Source of the DNA: Paenibacillus polymyxa
Lineage (GTDB): Bacteria; Bacillota; Bacilli; Paenibacillales; Paenibacillaceae
Direction of reading: 5' to 3'
Length of the DNA: 64,000 bases
NCBI RefSeq assembly: GCF_018614975.1
Contig: NZ_JAGGNR010000003.1
Span: forward strand, 108,800 to 172,799
This document shows positions 37,034 to 45,543 of the stretch, in pieces; positions within the stretch are counted from its first letter, which is position 1, and each line of letters opens with the position of its first letter. The position numbers were made by a program, and so were the translations under genes. Below the pieces are notes generated by a model. That model ran no database searches, was not told the DNA's origin, and saw only the letters and a list, made by a program, of their open reading frames with translations.

Positions 37034-38302
37034 CTATTGTTTCAGCATCCACTTCAACAGATCCGGCTCGTTCGCCCATAAACGGGAATGCATAATGACA
37101 TAAGCAATCGCTTCGTCGGAGTCGCCCATTCCAACAAAGTCAGGGAGGTTATGCGGCAGCCGTTTCAAACCCAACAGGTAATCAGGCACATGTTTGTTCA
37201 CACCCCGAGCCACACGGTACAGCATTTTGAGCTGGGAGGTGATTCCGTTTTTCTTATACTCCAGAATGATCTTGTCATAGGCAAAGGCAGTTGCGGCGTC
37301 ACCTTCTCCATACTCCTCCAGCAACTGCTCTGCCTGATCCAATTGGTTACTGTACAAATACACAGCAGCGAGCAGGTAACGTGCTCCGGTATTGTCTTCC
37401 GTATTAAGCTCTAGAATATGCTTCAGAATTTGTGCCGCTTCTTTGGTATCTCCCCCAAACCAGCAAGATTCGGCGTAGCTTTTGCATATCCGGATATATG
37501 GACGAGTCTCATGAAGCCCCCAGAAGTCCCCTTTGTTCTTCTCAAAAAACAGTTCACCCAATTCGCGTTTGCCAGCAGCGATTCCAGCCTTAAGGTAAGC
37601 CCGTGCATCATGCTCATTGTCCGATTCCTCAGCCAGAATAAGATACGCATCAGAGCTGTCAGGATACATCTCCAGCGCGGTTTTCGCCAGCTGTATTCTG
37701 CGTTTGGCAGAACTGGCTTCCAGCGTCTTATACAGCAGGGCCTGCGCTTTGTCCTTTGATGTACCTAGGCTGTTCAGGATCATCAGCTCGTCCGTTTCGC
37801 CGCCCATACCGTATTCATCGATGTAATTATACATCTCCTTAACCTTCCGGGAGATTGTGCCTGTCGTTACCTCATATTTATCCGCCAGCTCGGCCTTTGA
37901 GACATGGAAGCCGTATTCCTCGGACAGCAAATACTCAATTGCGGCACAGAATGAGCCTGTCTTTTTCACAGTAGGGCGAGTCTGGCGGGAATACCCGTTC
38001 CATAACATCAGAGCTTCCAAAATCAGCTCCCGCTCATATTCGTTCCTCATGTTCTCAATAAGCTGCAAGGCCAGCTGTTCGTGAGCCGGATGCTCCCATT
38101 TCAATTCGCTCGCCACCATCTTTTTCAGCTTGGTCAAAGTAAGCTTGCTCTCAGATTGAATCGTGGCTTCGCGGATCGGCTGCTCCGTTGATATCAGCCG
38201 CAGTACGGATTCTACCGTAGAGGACTCCTTGTTCAGACAACATTTCTTATATTTTTTCCCACTTCCGCATGGGCATAGATCATTTCTTCCAACCTTACTC
38301 AA
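37034..38302 (-). CDS. SEC-C zinc motif protein with TPR-like repeats
   Basis: A 422-residue protein with an N-terminal SEC-C zinc motif ([18 protein letters not shown] at residues ~5-22), the metal-binding module also found at the SecA C-terminus. A helical middle section follows (residues 60-170), with a possible HTH ([20 protein letters not shown], about 133-152). The C-terminal half is TPR-like ([33 protein letters not shown]). The start is set at TTG 38302, after AAGGGGGA; an ATG at 38341 has no site. The combination suggests a nucleic-acid or partner-binding regulator. The function is unknown. It stands alone between a T-box leader and a gene remnant. Confidence 0.75.
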   Translation of the reverse strand: MSKVGRNDLCPCGSGKKYKKCCLNKESSTVESVLRLISTEQPIREATIQSESKLTLTKLKKMVASELKWEHPAHEQLALQLIENMRNEYERELILEALMLWNGYSRQTRPTVKKTGSFCAAIEYLLSEEYGFHVSKAELADKYEVTTGTISRKVKEMYNYIDEYGMGGETDELMILNSLGTSKDKAQALLYKTLEASSAKRRIQLAKTALEMYPDSSDAYLILAEESDNEHDARAYLKAGIAAGKRELGELFFEKNKGDFWGLHETRPYIRICKSYAESCWFGGDTKEAAQILKHILELNTEDNTGARYLLAAVYLYSNQLDQAEQLLEEYGEGDAATAFAYDKIILEYKKNGITSQLKMLYRVARGVNKHVPDYLLGLKRLPHNLPDFVGMGDSDEAIAYVIMHSRLWANEPDLLKWMLKQ

Positions 38303-38401
38303 AACTAATTCCCCCTTAAATCTGTCTCTTGCCATTCGCATGAGAACACTGTTGCTTTTGCATTATAGCTTTCATTTCTCAAACGAGGCATTTTATATAA
38401 C

Positions 38402-38619
38402 TTACAATTTCCAGCGATCAAGCAGAACGGCTACCCCGCCCTTATATAAGGACGGGGTAATTTCAGCGAGTATATGTTCATCTGGAATATGACCGATTAC
38501 TCTGGCGATGAATTCCTCATAGTCACTGTCATAGAATTGGAGTCGCCTGAGCTCGATCGCAGGAAGCTTGATTTACCGTCCAATGTAACCCAACTATGAA
38601 ACCAATTCGCTTTAGAAAA
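38402..38619 (-). pseudogene. Frameshifted 3' remnant of an unrecognised gene
   Basis: The minus strand encodes protein-like text in two frames. FSKANWFHSWVTLDGK (38619 to about 38576) shifts by one missing base to KLPAIELRRLQFYDSDYEEF, then IARVIGHIPDEHILAEITPS, LYKGGVAVLLDRWKL and TAA at 38402-38404. No start codon exists in either frame: a stop lies directly upstream of each. Restoring one base after DGKS joins the two. The family is not recognised. It lies 100 bases upstream of the SEC-C gene on the same strand and may once have been its partner. Confidence 0.5.
38432..38459. repeat. 28-base near-perfect palindrome inside the gene remnant
   Basis: TACCCCG-C-CCTTATATAAGG-A-CGGGGTA. The arms are complementary except for one C-A pair. 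It has no T-run on either side, so it is not a standard terminator. It could be a protein site or a chance feature of the coding remnant. Confidence 0.6.
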
Positions 38620-38696
38620 TTAAACCCATTTCTCTATTCTAGCAAAAATTCAATAAAGGAGTAAGCTTCGCCCAAAACATATACATTCTCAGCTCA

Positions 38697-38727
38697 AAAA
38701 AAATAGCCTGCACACGGTGTGCAGGCT
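38697..38727 (-). terminator. Orphan intrinsic terminator
   Basis: AGCCTGCACA (38705-38714) pairs with TGTGCAGGCT (38718-38727) with a three-base loop; eight T residues follow on the minus strand. No gene on that strand lies between it and the earlier terminator at 38864-38911, so what it ends is unclear. Confidence 0.85.
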
Positions 38728-38765
38728 CAAAGGATATATAAAAAAAGGGGGTCATGTGTGTTATT

Positions 38766-38816
38766 ATAAGCCCACTATGTTAAAGGCTTATGTAACTAAT
38801 GTTACAGTAATATTAC
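38766..38816. promoter_or_regulatory. Cluster of three short dyads between two terminators
   Basis: ATAAGCC (38766-38772) with GGCTTAT (38785-38791), GTAAC-TAAT-GTTAC (38792-38805) and GTAATATTAC (38807-38816) lie end to end. They may be operators or fold as a small RNA. No reading frame of note was found. The stretch 38620-38929 holds only this cluster and the two terminators. Confidence 0.35.
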
Positions 38817-38863
38817 AAAAATGATAGCGCTTTATATTTGTGTTTTTTAATATATTTATTATT

Positions 38864-38911
38864 GAAAAACCCTTGCACAGTACTCGACTCTGTAGTCAAG
38901 CAGTGCAAGGG
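38864..38911 (-). terminator. Terminator of the 148-residue orphan gene
   Basis: CCCTTGCAC (38870-38878) pairs with GTGCAAGGG (38903-38911). A T-run follows on the minus strand. It lies 18 bases after the stop codon. Confidence 0.85.
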
Positions 38912-38929
38912 CCTAGATGTATCTACACG

Positions 38930-39376
38930 TTAATTCAACTCTTCCACATAGGCATGGTTGGAGCGAAGTTTATGAACAATCTCGTCATAATCCTCATCCC
39001 TCACTTTGGCAGACAGAACATAATGCAGATCATCATAATCGGCCGAAGACACATCCGCAGCATCCAGCATGTCTCCATCCTCATTCACTCTGTCACGAGA
39101 GTCCCGTTCTGCATCACGATCCACATTGGATACCACAGGGATCACATTTTCGCTGGCTGGAACACCGGGAGCAGCACCGACACCCATTGCCCCGTTAGTG
39201 CCTACACCGCCCGCAGTATTATATGGTACCAGTGGTACCATAACACGCGTGTCTCTACCTATCGCACTATCGAGTTGACCTACTTCCAAATGCTCTGTAC
39301 GGAACGTCTGAAGAGAAGTTCTTGCTCCCTCCGCCTCGTCTTCGGTTCGAAAATACGCCTGAATATGTTTTGTCAT
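38930..39376 (-). CDS. Conserved-looking protein of unknown function (148 residues)
   Basis: I do not recognise this family with confidence. The N-terminal ~45 residues (HIQAYFRTEDEAEGARTSLQ) are a ferredoxin-like alpha/beta segment. A glycine/alanine/valine-rich linker follows (TAGGVGTNGAMGVGAAPGVP), then an acidic section (DRDAERDSRDRVNEDGD) and a second short alpha/beta block (DLHYVLSAKVRDEDYDEIVH). The two ends look like diverged copies of one half-domain, in the manner of YflT-type general stress proteins, but I cannot claim homology. ATG 39376 follows AGGAGGG. It stands between its terminator and a PfpI gene on the same strand and may be stress-induced with it. Confidence 0.7.
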   Translation of the reverse strand: MTKHIQAYFRTEDEAEGARTSLQTFRTEHLEVGQLDSAIGRDTRVMVPLVPYNTAGGVGTNGAMGVGAAPGVPASENVIPVVSNVDRDAERDSRDRVNEDGDMLDAADVSSADYDDLHYVLSAKVRDEDYDEIVHKLRSNHAYVEELN

Positions 39377-39482
39377 GTCAAACCCTCCTTTTTCGGAATG
39401 AAATGCTAACGTGAAGTTTGTAATCGTCACGATGAAACGTAGTTAAGGTACCTCAATGTATGTCAGTTAAAACTGGGTGAAG

Positions 39483-39989
39483 TTAAATAACTTTTAGCAG
39501 TTCACGTACAAACGCTGGCTCATCTTCAGGCGTTCGGGATGTAATATAGTTCCCATCCACAACGGCCTCATGATCCTTGAACTCTGCCCCTGCGTTTACC
39601 ATGTCATCCTTAAGTGGTGGATAGGATGTAATGGTGCGGCCTTTCAACAGACCGGCACTAGCCAAAATTTGCGGACCATGACAGATCGCAGCAATTGGTT
39701 TCTTCGCACTGTTGATCTCGGTGACAAACTTCAAGATGTGCGCATCACTTCGCAAATTCTCAGGGGATGATCCACCGGGAATCACGACTGCATCGTAATC
39801 TGAAGCGGATGCATCAGCGATCGCCTTATCTGTGGTATAGGAGGCCTTTCCTCCTTTACCTTTAAGGGTCTCACCGGCTTTTAATCCGATAATCTCCACT
39901 TCATGTCCAGCTTTTTTTACTTCGTCATACGGAACCTGCATCTCCGAATCTTCAAAGTCATTCGCCAATAAAAAAGCAACTTTACTCAT
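39483..39989 (-). CDS. DJ-1/PfpI family protein (YfkM-like)
   Basis: A class I glutamine amidotransferase-like protein of 168 residues. The nucleophile is Cys103 in AAICHGPQIL, followed by His104. The upstream glutamate lies in NDFED. VVIPGGSSPENLR is the family loop. The B. subtilis homologue YfkM is a general stress protein; relatives are described as deglycases or proteases, though the activity is debated. The start is ATG 39989, after GGAGAAC; the open frame upstream is not coding. It lies upstream of the 148-residue orphan on the same strand, 106 bases apart. Confidence 0.88.
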   Translation of the reverse strand: MSKVAFLLANDFEDSEMQVPYDEVKKAGHEVEIIGLKAGETLKGKGGKASYTTDKAIADASASDYDAVVIPGGSSPENLRSDAHILKFVTEINSAKKPIAAICHGPQILASAGLLKGRTITSYPPLKDDMVNAGAEFKDHEAVVDGNYITSRTPEDEPAFVRELLKVI

Positions 39990-40167
39990 AACGTATGTTC
40001 TCCTTTCCGTGTTCGAACTTTCTTTATAAAATCGGGTCTTGCAGTACATTGGCACTTCATTGTGCCTCGTTTTGTTATTACCCTCACCAGAGCAATTTAT
40101 AACAATTCAATGTAATTTCATTTTGTGACGAAGTCGTCAAAATAATAGTTAAAAAGATCATCTCATG

Positions 40168-40203
40168 ACAAAAAGTCCTGATTCGGTAAGGAATCAGGAC
40201 TTT
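40168..40203 (-). terminator. Terminator of the relA-dtd-small gene unit
   Basis: AAAGTCCTGATTC (40172-40184) pairs perfectly with GAATCAGGACTTT (40191-40203) around a six-base loop, with T residues after it on the minus strand. Confidence 0.88.
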
Positions 40204-40255
40204 CTCAGAATCTGTATAATCCAAATATCGGATAATTACATCCCTGTGTAAACAT

Positions 40256-40423
40256 TCAAGATCGCGGAAGATGACTCTGCTTCCCTTTGTCCGAATCCTG
40301 AAGTGCCCAGATCGTTGCAACATACTCAGCAGCCGAACGGGCAAGGTGCAATGATTCATACAGGTTGCCAGGGAGTAACAAAGGCTCTGTACGGGTACGT
40401 GTTTCTTTCGCAGATTGGCGCAT
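40256..40423 (-). CDS. Small 55-residue protein closing the relA-dtd unit
   Basis: A frame beginning MRQSAKETRTRTEPLLLPGN and continuing with an amphipathic helix (LYESLHLARSAAEYVATIWA) ends at TGA 40256. AAAGGAG lies 13 bases upstream, a long spacer. It is between dtd (76 bases upstream) and a strong terminator (52 bases downstream), so it is transcribed with them. No membrane segment, signal or known motif is present. A larger overlapping frame at 40084-40449 is less protein-like and runs through the terminator, so I prefer this one. The function is unknown. Confidence 0.55.
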   Translation of the reverse strand: MRQSAKETRTRTEPLLLPGNLYESLHLARSAAEYVATIWALQDSDKGKQSHLPRS

Positions 40424-40499
40424 AATTGGATGGATACTCCTTTGTTCATGAAATAGTCATCAACGAATTATCCCTCATTATGGCCTGAACCCCATGAAA

Positions 40500-40961
40500 T
40501 TATGCACGTGGTTCCTGACGAACCGGACTTTCAAGCATCAAAGTCACGGGTCCCCAGTTGGTAAATGTTACATCCATCATCGCTCCGAAACGACCGGTTT
40601 CCACCTGAATACCTTTGTCCCGTAGTAGTTGATTAAACGTTTCATATAACAGTTCTGCCGCTTCAGGTCGGGCCGCAGCCGCAAAGCTCGGACGCTTTCC
40701 TTTGCGACAATCTCCGTACAGGGTGAACTGGGAAACAGACAATACAGCACCGCCTACATCAAGCAGGCTGAGATTCATCTTCTCCTGATCATCCTCAAAT
40801 ATCCGTAACCCACTAACTTTGTCAGCCAGATACTGGACATCTTTCTCGGTATCCTCATGGGTAATACCTACGAGCAGCAGTAATCCGGATTCGATCTTAC
40901 CTGTAAGCTCGTCTCCCACGGTTACCTGAGCCTCTTTACAGCGTTGTACAAGCACCCTCAT
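40500..40961 (-). CDS. dtd: D-aminoacyl-tRNA deacylase
   Basis: This homodimeric proofreading enzyme hydrolyses D-aminoacyl-tRNAs and Gly-tRNA-Ala. The [17 protein letters not shown] active-site motif (Ser-Gln-Phe-Thr) and the cis-proline region [13 protein letters not shown] are both present, though the second carries Trp where NGPVT is common. The 153 residues give the full length. ATG follows GGAG. It starts 11 bases after relA on the same strand, the usual Bacillales pairing, so the two are co-transcribed. Dtd fits the translation-quality theme of the window. Confidence 0.94.
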   Translation of the reverse strand: MRVLVQRCKEAQVTVGDELTGKIESGLLLLVGITHEDTEKDVQYLADKVSGLRIFEDDQEKMNLSLLDVGGAVLSVSQFTLYGDCRKGKRPSFAAAARPEAAELLYETFNQLLRDKGIQVETGRFGAMMDVTFTNWGPVTLMLESPVRQEPRA

Positions 40962-40972
40962 CTACAGGCTCC

Positions 40973-43150
40973 TTACTGCATAATCCGATGCACCGAATAG
41001 ACATCTTTCACACGTTTGATCCGTTCTACAACGGATTGCAGATGATCCGTATTACGAATCAGAATTGTGACGTGCACCAATGCTAATTTATTTTTATCTG
41101 TCCGTCCTGTAACGGCAGATATATTGGTTTTACTTTCGGATACAGCCTGGAGTACCTCGTTGAGCAAGCCATTCCGATCATGGCCTGTAATCTCAATATC
41201 CACACTGTAACTCGCTTCGATATTCTCTTCCCACTCAACCTCAATCACACGTGCTGCTTCTTCTCCATCTGCACTTGTCGGGATATTCGGACAGTCACTG
41301 CGGTGTACAGAAACGCCGCGTCCGCGTGTAACGTATCCGATAATGTCATCCCCAGGTACAGGATTACAGCATCGTGCGAATCGGACAAGCAAATTATCGA
41401 TGCCTTTGACACGAATACCGTTGGTTGGTCGATTTCTGCGCTCAGGCGCAGGTTTCAGCTCGCGCATCTCGGAATTTAATTCCAGCAAACTGGACTCTTC
41501 CTGCTCTTTACGCAGTTTTTCGGTTGCTTTGGTTACAATCTGTGCAGCAGTAATCCCACCGAATCCAACAGCCGCAAGCATGTCATCAATATCGTTAAAC
41601 GCATATTTTTTGGCAGCTTCCATCAACTTGTCATCCGTCATCCACGCAGAAGGATCAAGCCCCATGCGTTTTAGTTCACGCTCACAGCTCTCCCGACCTT
41701 TTTCAACGTTTTCTTCACGGCGTTCCTTCTTGAACCATTGTTTGATCTTCGCTCGTGCATGAGAAGATTTTGCAATTTTCAGCCAGTCCTGGCTAGGTCC
41801 GTAAGAATGTTTGGACGTCAAAATTTCAATGATATCACCTGTCTTCAGATGATAGTCAAGCGGAACAATTCGACCGTTCACTTTGGCACCAATGGTGCGA
41901 TTACCAACCTCCGTATGGATTCGATAAGCAAAATCCAAAGGAACAGAGCCAATTGGCAATTCAATGACTTCTCCTTTTGGCGTAAATACAAATACCAGAT
42001 CCGAGAAGAAATCCATTTTGAGTGATTCAACGAATTCTGAAGCATCCTGTGCTTCATTTTGGAGTTCAAGAATTTCGCGGAAGAACGTAATTTTGTCTTC
42101 GAATTGCGGACCTGCCGCTGCGCCTTCCTTATAAGCCCAGTGAGCAGCGATACCAAATTCAGCAGTCCGGTGCATATCCCATGTCCGAATCTGTACCTCC
42201 GTTGGTTCGCCATTGGGACCAACTACGGTTGTATGCAACGATTGGTACATATTTGCCTTCGGCATCGCAATATAGTCTTTAAAGCGTCCAGGCATCGGTT
42301 TCCATAACGTGTGTATAATTCCCAGGGTAGCATAACAATCCTTGATATTATCCACAATAATACGAATGGCAAGCAGATCGTAAATTTCGTTAAACTGCTT
42401 GTTTTTGGTCGTCATTTTCTTGAACACGCTGTAGATATGCTTCGGGCGGCCCGAAAGGTCTGCCTGAATGCCCATCTCATCGAGTTTGTTCGTAATTCCA
42501 TCCATAACCGTATCAATATATTGCTCACGTTCCGCACGCTTTTTGTGCATCAGGTTTGCAATTCGGTAGTACTGCTGCGGATTCAAATAACGGAGGGCGA
42601 TGTCCTCCATTTCCCATTTGATTGCAGAGATACCCAAACGATTCGCAATCGGACAGAAAATTTCCAGCGTCTCATATGAAATCCGGCGCTGGCTTTCTTC
42701 CGACTGAAACTTGAGTGTCCGCATATTATGCAGACGGTCAGCCAATTTAATCACGATGACACGGATGTCCTGCGCCATGGCGATGAACATTTTGCGGTAG
42801 TTCTCGTTCTGCTGTTCTTCCTTGGAGCGGAACTTAATACGTTCCAGCTTCGTCAAGCCGTCAACAAGCATGGCACACGTATTGCCGAAATGATTGCGGA
42901 TCTCTTCAAGTGAGACCGTAGTATCCTCTACTACATCATGAAGAAGCGCTGCTATTATGGAGATGGTGTCCATCTGCATGTTCACAACAATGTCGGCAAC
43001 CGCAAGCGGATGCAGAATATACGGTTCTCCCGATTTTCGCGTCTGTCCATGGTGGGCCTGATCAGCAAATTCGTAAGCTTCTCGTATGCGCACCAGATCG
43101 GGTTCTTTGATATATGCCCCGGCCTTCTCGAGTAATTGCTCTATGCCCAT
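40973..43150 (-). CDS. relA: Bifunctional (p)ppGpp synthetase/hydrolase RelA/SpoT
   Basis: This long RSH enzyme makes and degrades (p)ppGpp in response to starvation. It has an N-terminal HD hydrolase domain with LLHDVVEDT, so hydrolysis should be active. The synthetase domain includes GRPKHIYSVFKKM and AIPKANMYQSLHTT-like sequence, then TGS (VFTPKGEVIELPIGSVPLDF), a helical/zinc-finger region and the ACT domain (NLLVRFARCCNPVPGDDI precedes it). At 725 residues it is the normal Firmicutes Rel. It has its own strong promoter at 43237-43265. dtd and a small gene follow. Confidence 0.95.
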   Translation of the reverse strand: MGIEQLLEKAGAYIKEPDLVRIREAYEFADQAHHGQTRKSGEPYILHPLAVADIVVNMQMDTISIIAALLHDVVEDTTVSLEEIRNHFGNTCAMLVDGLTKLERIKFRSKEEQQNENYRKMFIAMAQDIRVIVIKLADRLHNMRTLKFQSEESQRRISYETLEIFCPIANRLGISAIKWEMEDIALRYLNPQQYYRIANLMHKKRAEREQYIDTVMDGITNKLDEMGIQADLSGRPKHIYSVFKKMTTKNKQFNEIYDLLAIRIIVDNIKDCYATLGIIHTLWKPMPGRFKDYIAMPKANMYQSLHTTVVGPNGEPTEVQIRTWDMHRTAEFGIAAHWAYKEGAAAGPQFEDKITFFREILELQNEAQDASEFVESLKMDFFSDLVFVFTPKGEVIELPIGSVPLDFAYRIHTEVGNRTIGAKVNGRIVPLDYHLKTGDIIEILTSKHSYGPSQDWLKIAKSSHARAKIKQWFKKERREENVEKGRESCERELKRMGLDPSAWMTDDKLMEAAKKYAFNDIDDMLAAVGFGGITAAQIVTKATEKLRKEQEESSLLELNSEMRELKPAPERRNRPTNGIRVKGIDNLLVRFARCCNPVPGDDIIGYVTRGRGVSVHRSDCPNIPTSADGEEAARVIEVEWEENIEASYSVDIEITGHDRNGLLNEVLQAVSESKTNISAVTGRTDKNKLALVHVTILIRNTDHLQSVVERIKRVKDVYSVHRIMQ

Positions 43151-43236
43151 TCTGATCTGTTCCGTGTCCTTTCTATACCAAATGGAACCCGTGACATTGC
43201 TGCAACACAGGTTCCCCGTAAAAGTAATTTCCTATA

Positions 43237-43265
43237 ATTATGACGCTTCCCCCGTTTCCCGTCAA
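43237..43265 (-). promoter_or_regulatory. Sigma-A promoter of relA
   Basis: On the minus strand TTGACG (43265-43260) and CATAAT (43242-43237) are separated by 17 bases. The -10 box is 87 bases upstream of the relA start. Between here and the uracil permease (43270-43510) I see no gene. Confidence 0.72.
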
Positions 43266-43523
43266 CTGCTGACGAATAAGAGCGCTTATCCAATTTTTAT
43301 ATTCGTGATCTGTAATACTTCTAACCCGTTTCCCTATAAGTCACAGGGGATTGGATGTATTTCTTATTTCTTATGTATTATTGCCGTTATTTGCTGAAAT
43401 AGAAGGGAAATTCATGAAAATATAAATCCCATCGCTTTGCTACGTCAAAAATGTTATTGCTTAATTAAGAGAAACTCTGTAATCTATTGAAAGTTTGTGT
43501 TTCGAAAAAGGAGATGAAATTCA

Positions 43524-44840
43524 TTGCAACGTGAAATTCAGGTTAATCAAAAGATGCCGCTTGGCTCAGGTTCACTGCTTAGCCTTCAGCATTTGTTCGC
43601 CATGTTTGGCAGTACGGTGCTTGTACCTAACCTATTCGGTGTTGATCCAAGTATGATCCTGCTGATGAACGGAATTGGAACATTGTTGTACATACTGATG
43701 TGTAAAGGAAAGATCCCCGCATACCTTGGGTCCAGTTTTGCCTTTATTGCACCTGTCACAATAGTATTAAAACAACATCCAGAGAATGGCTACTCCATGG
43801 CACTTGGAGCTTTTATCATAACAGGACTTGTTTTCTGTCTCGTGGCCCTCATTATTAAATTTGCGGGTACCGGATGGATTAACGTAGTCTTCCCACCAGC
43901 GGTTATGGGCGCCATCGTTGCTCTGATCGGTCTTGAACTTGTACCTGTGGCTGCAGGAATGGCAGGTCTGATTAATCCCGATATCCTTAAATATCCCAAC
44001 TGGACACCTCAAGCCAAGCCAATTATTTTATCCATGGTCACATTGGGAATCACAGTAATTGGTGCAGTAACGTTCCGTGGATTTCCCAAAATCATTCATA
44101 TTTTAATCGGAATTGTATCCGGTTATGTATTGGGTAGTTTAATGGGTCTGGTTGATAAACAAGCTATCGGAAACGCAGATTTCATCTCACTGCCAACCGT
44201 AACCACTCCTACATTTGACTGGTCTGTTGTCTTCACCATTTTACCTGTAGCACTCGTGGTTATTGTAGAACATATTGGACATTTGCTTGTAACAAGCAGC
44301 ATTGTAGGCAAAGATCTCTCGAAAGACCCTGGGCTTCATCGTTCCCTGCTTGGTAACGGGGTCTCCACCATTCTGTCCGGGTTTGTAGGATCTACTCCTA
44401 ATACAACCTATGGTGAGAACATCGGTGTTATGGCACTAACTCGCGTATACTCCACATATGTCATTGGTGGTGCAGCGGTTATTGCAATCGTACTCTCCTT
44501 CTCAGGAACATTCTCGGCGCTTGTAGCTAACATTCCTGTGCCTGTTATGGGTGGGGTATCCCTGCTTCTGTTCGGAGTTATTGCAGCATCCGGTTTGCGT
44601 ATTCTGGTTGAACAGAAAGTCGATTTTGCCAAACCGACCAATCTGCTGCTTACTACACTTGTACTGGTCATCGGGCTAAGTGGTACAGAAGTTACCTTCT
44701 ACGGTATTCATCTGAAAGGGATGGCACTGGCAACCATTGTCGGAATCCTGATGAGCTTGTTGTTCAAACTGTTTGAAGTACTGGGTTGGTTGAATGACGA
44801 TTCGCGTAAACAGCCTATCACTGAAAAAACGCCCGATTAA
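43524..44840 (+). CDS. uraA: Uracil permease (NCS2/UraA family)
   Basis: This uracil:proton symporter of the NCS2 family has 438 residues and about 14 membrane helices. Family signatures include LFAMFGSTVLVP in helix 1, VVIVEHIGHL with the substrate glutamate, and GSTPNTTYGENIGVMALT. The start is TTG 43524, ten bases after AAAGGAG; there is no closer ATG in frame. No PyrR-type attenuator is evident upstream, unlike pyrP of the B. subtilis pyr operon. A perfect 17-bp bidirectional terminator follows, shared with the convergent secD-to-apt unit. Confidence 0.92.
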   Translation: MQREIQVNQKMPLGSGSLLSLQHLFAMFGSTVLVPNLFGVDPSMILLMNGIGTLLYILMCKGKIPAYLGSSFAFIAPVTIVLKQHPENGYSMALGAFIITGLVFCLVALIIKFAGTGWINVVFPPAVMGAIVALIGLELVPVAAGMAGLINPDILKYPNWTPQAKPIILSMVTLGITVIGAVTFRGFPKIIHILIGIVSGYVLGSLMGLVDKQAIGNADFISLPTVTTPTFDWSVVFTILPVALVVIVEHIGHLLVTSSIVGKDLSKDPGLHRSLLGNGVSTILSGFVGSTPNTTYGENIGVMALTRVYSTYVIGGAAVIAIVLSFSGTFSALVANIPVPVMGGVSLLLFGVIAASGLRILVEQKVDFAKPTNLLLTTLVLVIGLSGTEVTFYGIHLKGMALATIVGILMSLLFKLFEVLGWLNDDSRKQPITEKTPD

Positions 44841-44856
44841 TTCCATCTTATACACA

Positions 44857-44909
44857 TCAAAAAGCCTGTTCTCCCTAACCTTTACGGTTGTAAGAACAGG
44901 CTTTTTGAT
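44857..44909. terminator. Bidirectional terminator between uraA and apt
   Basis: ATCAAAAAGCCTGTTCT and AGAACAGGCTTTTTGAT form a perfect 17-bp stem with A and T runs on both ends. Confidence 0.92.
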
Positions 44910-44993
44910 AATCATTAATACTGTATATTATTTCCCGGGAAACGGGAAAAGCAATTCATGTTTCATCACAGCCGTACATGTGGAGATTTCAGC

Positions 44994-45506
44994 TTAATAG
45001 TTCATCAATGTGAATACATCGATTTCAGGCAATTTAGCACGTCCATTCAGATCAGACAGCTCGATCAGGAAAGCAGCACCGACAACTTTCCCACCCAATT
45101 GTTCAATCAAGTTGATGGAAGTTGCAATCGTTCCACCCGTTGCGAGCAGATCGTCTGCGATCAGGACATTTTGACCTTTTTCAATCGCATCTGTGTGCAT
45201 CGCGAGTGTATCCTTGCCATATTCGAGATCATAACCGACTTCAATCGTCTCTCCAGGCAGTTTTCCACTTTTACGTATCGGCGCAAAACCGACACCTAGA
45301 GCGTACGCCAGAGGGGCGCCCACAACGAAACCACGTGCTTCAGGTCCAGCAATGACGTCAATTTTGAGATCAGAAACCATCACTTTCAGTTCATTAATCG
45401 CCTTGCGGTACATTTCTCCATCCTTCAACAATGTTGTAATGTCCTTAAAGCTGATTCCCGGTTGTGGAAAGTCAGGAATGACACGAATATAATCTTTAAA
45501 ATCCAA
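44994..45506 (-). CDS. apt: Adenine phosphoribosyltransferase
   Basis: This purine-salvage enzyme makes AMP from adenine and PRPP. The PRPP-binding motif VLIADDLLATGGT and the N-terminal IRVIPDFPQPGISFKDI block are characteristic; GPEARGFVVGAP supplies the flexible-loop neighbourhood. The 170 residues are standard. The start is TTG 45506, six bases after AGGAGGAG. It lies 37 bases behind recJ, the last gene of the secD-to-apt unit. In B. subtilis the order recJ-apt-relA is continuous; here relA has its own promoter and lies further along, beyond the convergent uraA. Confidence 0.95.
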   Translation of the reverse strand: MDFKDYIRVIPDFPQPGISFKDITTLLKDGEMYRKAINELKVMVSDLKIDVIAGPEARGFVVGAPLAYALGVGFAPIRKSGKLPGETIEVGYDLEYGKDTLAMHTDAIEKGQNVLIADDLLATGGTIATSINLIEQLGGKVVGAAFLIELSDLNGRAKLPEIDVFTLMNY

Positions 45507-45543
45507 AATAATCTCCTCCTAAAATAAACACACAAACTTCCAT

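Noticed and set aside
38163..38492. 109-codon plus-strand frame
   Set aside because: It is antisense to the SEC-C gene start and the gene remnant, with no ribosome site.
40084..40449. 121-codon frame overlapping the 55-codon gene
   Set aside because: It reads through the terminator and is cysteine- and histidine-rich without helical periodicity; the shorter frame fits the context better.
43270..43510. PyrR-binding attenuator before the uracil permease
   Set aside because: No anti-antiterminator or terminator hairpin was found in this stretch.
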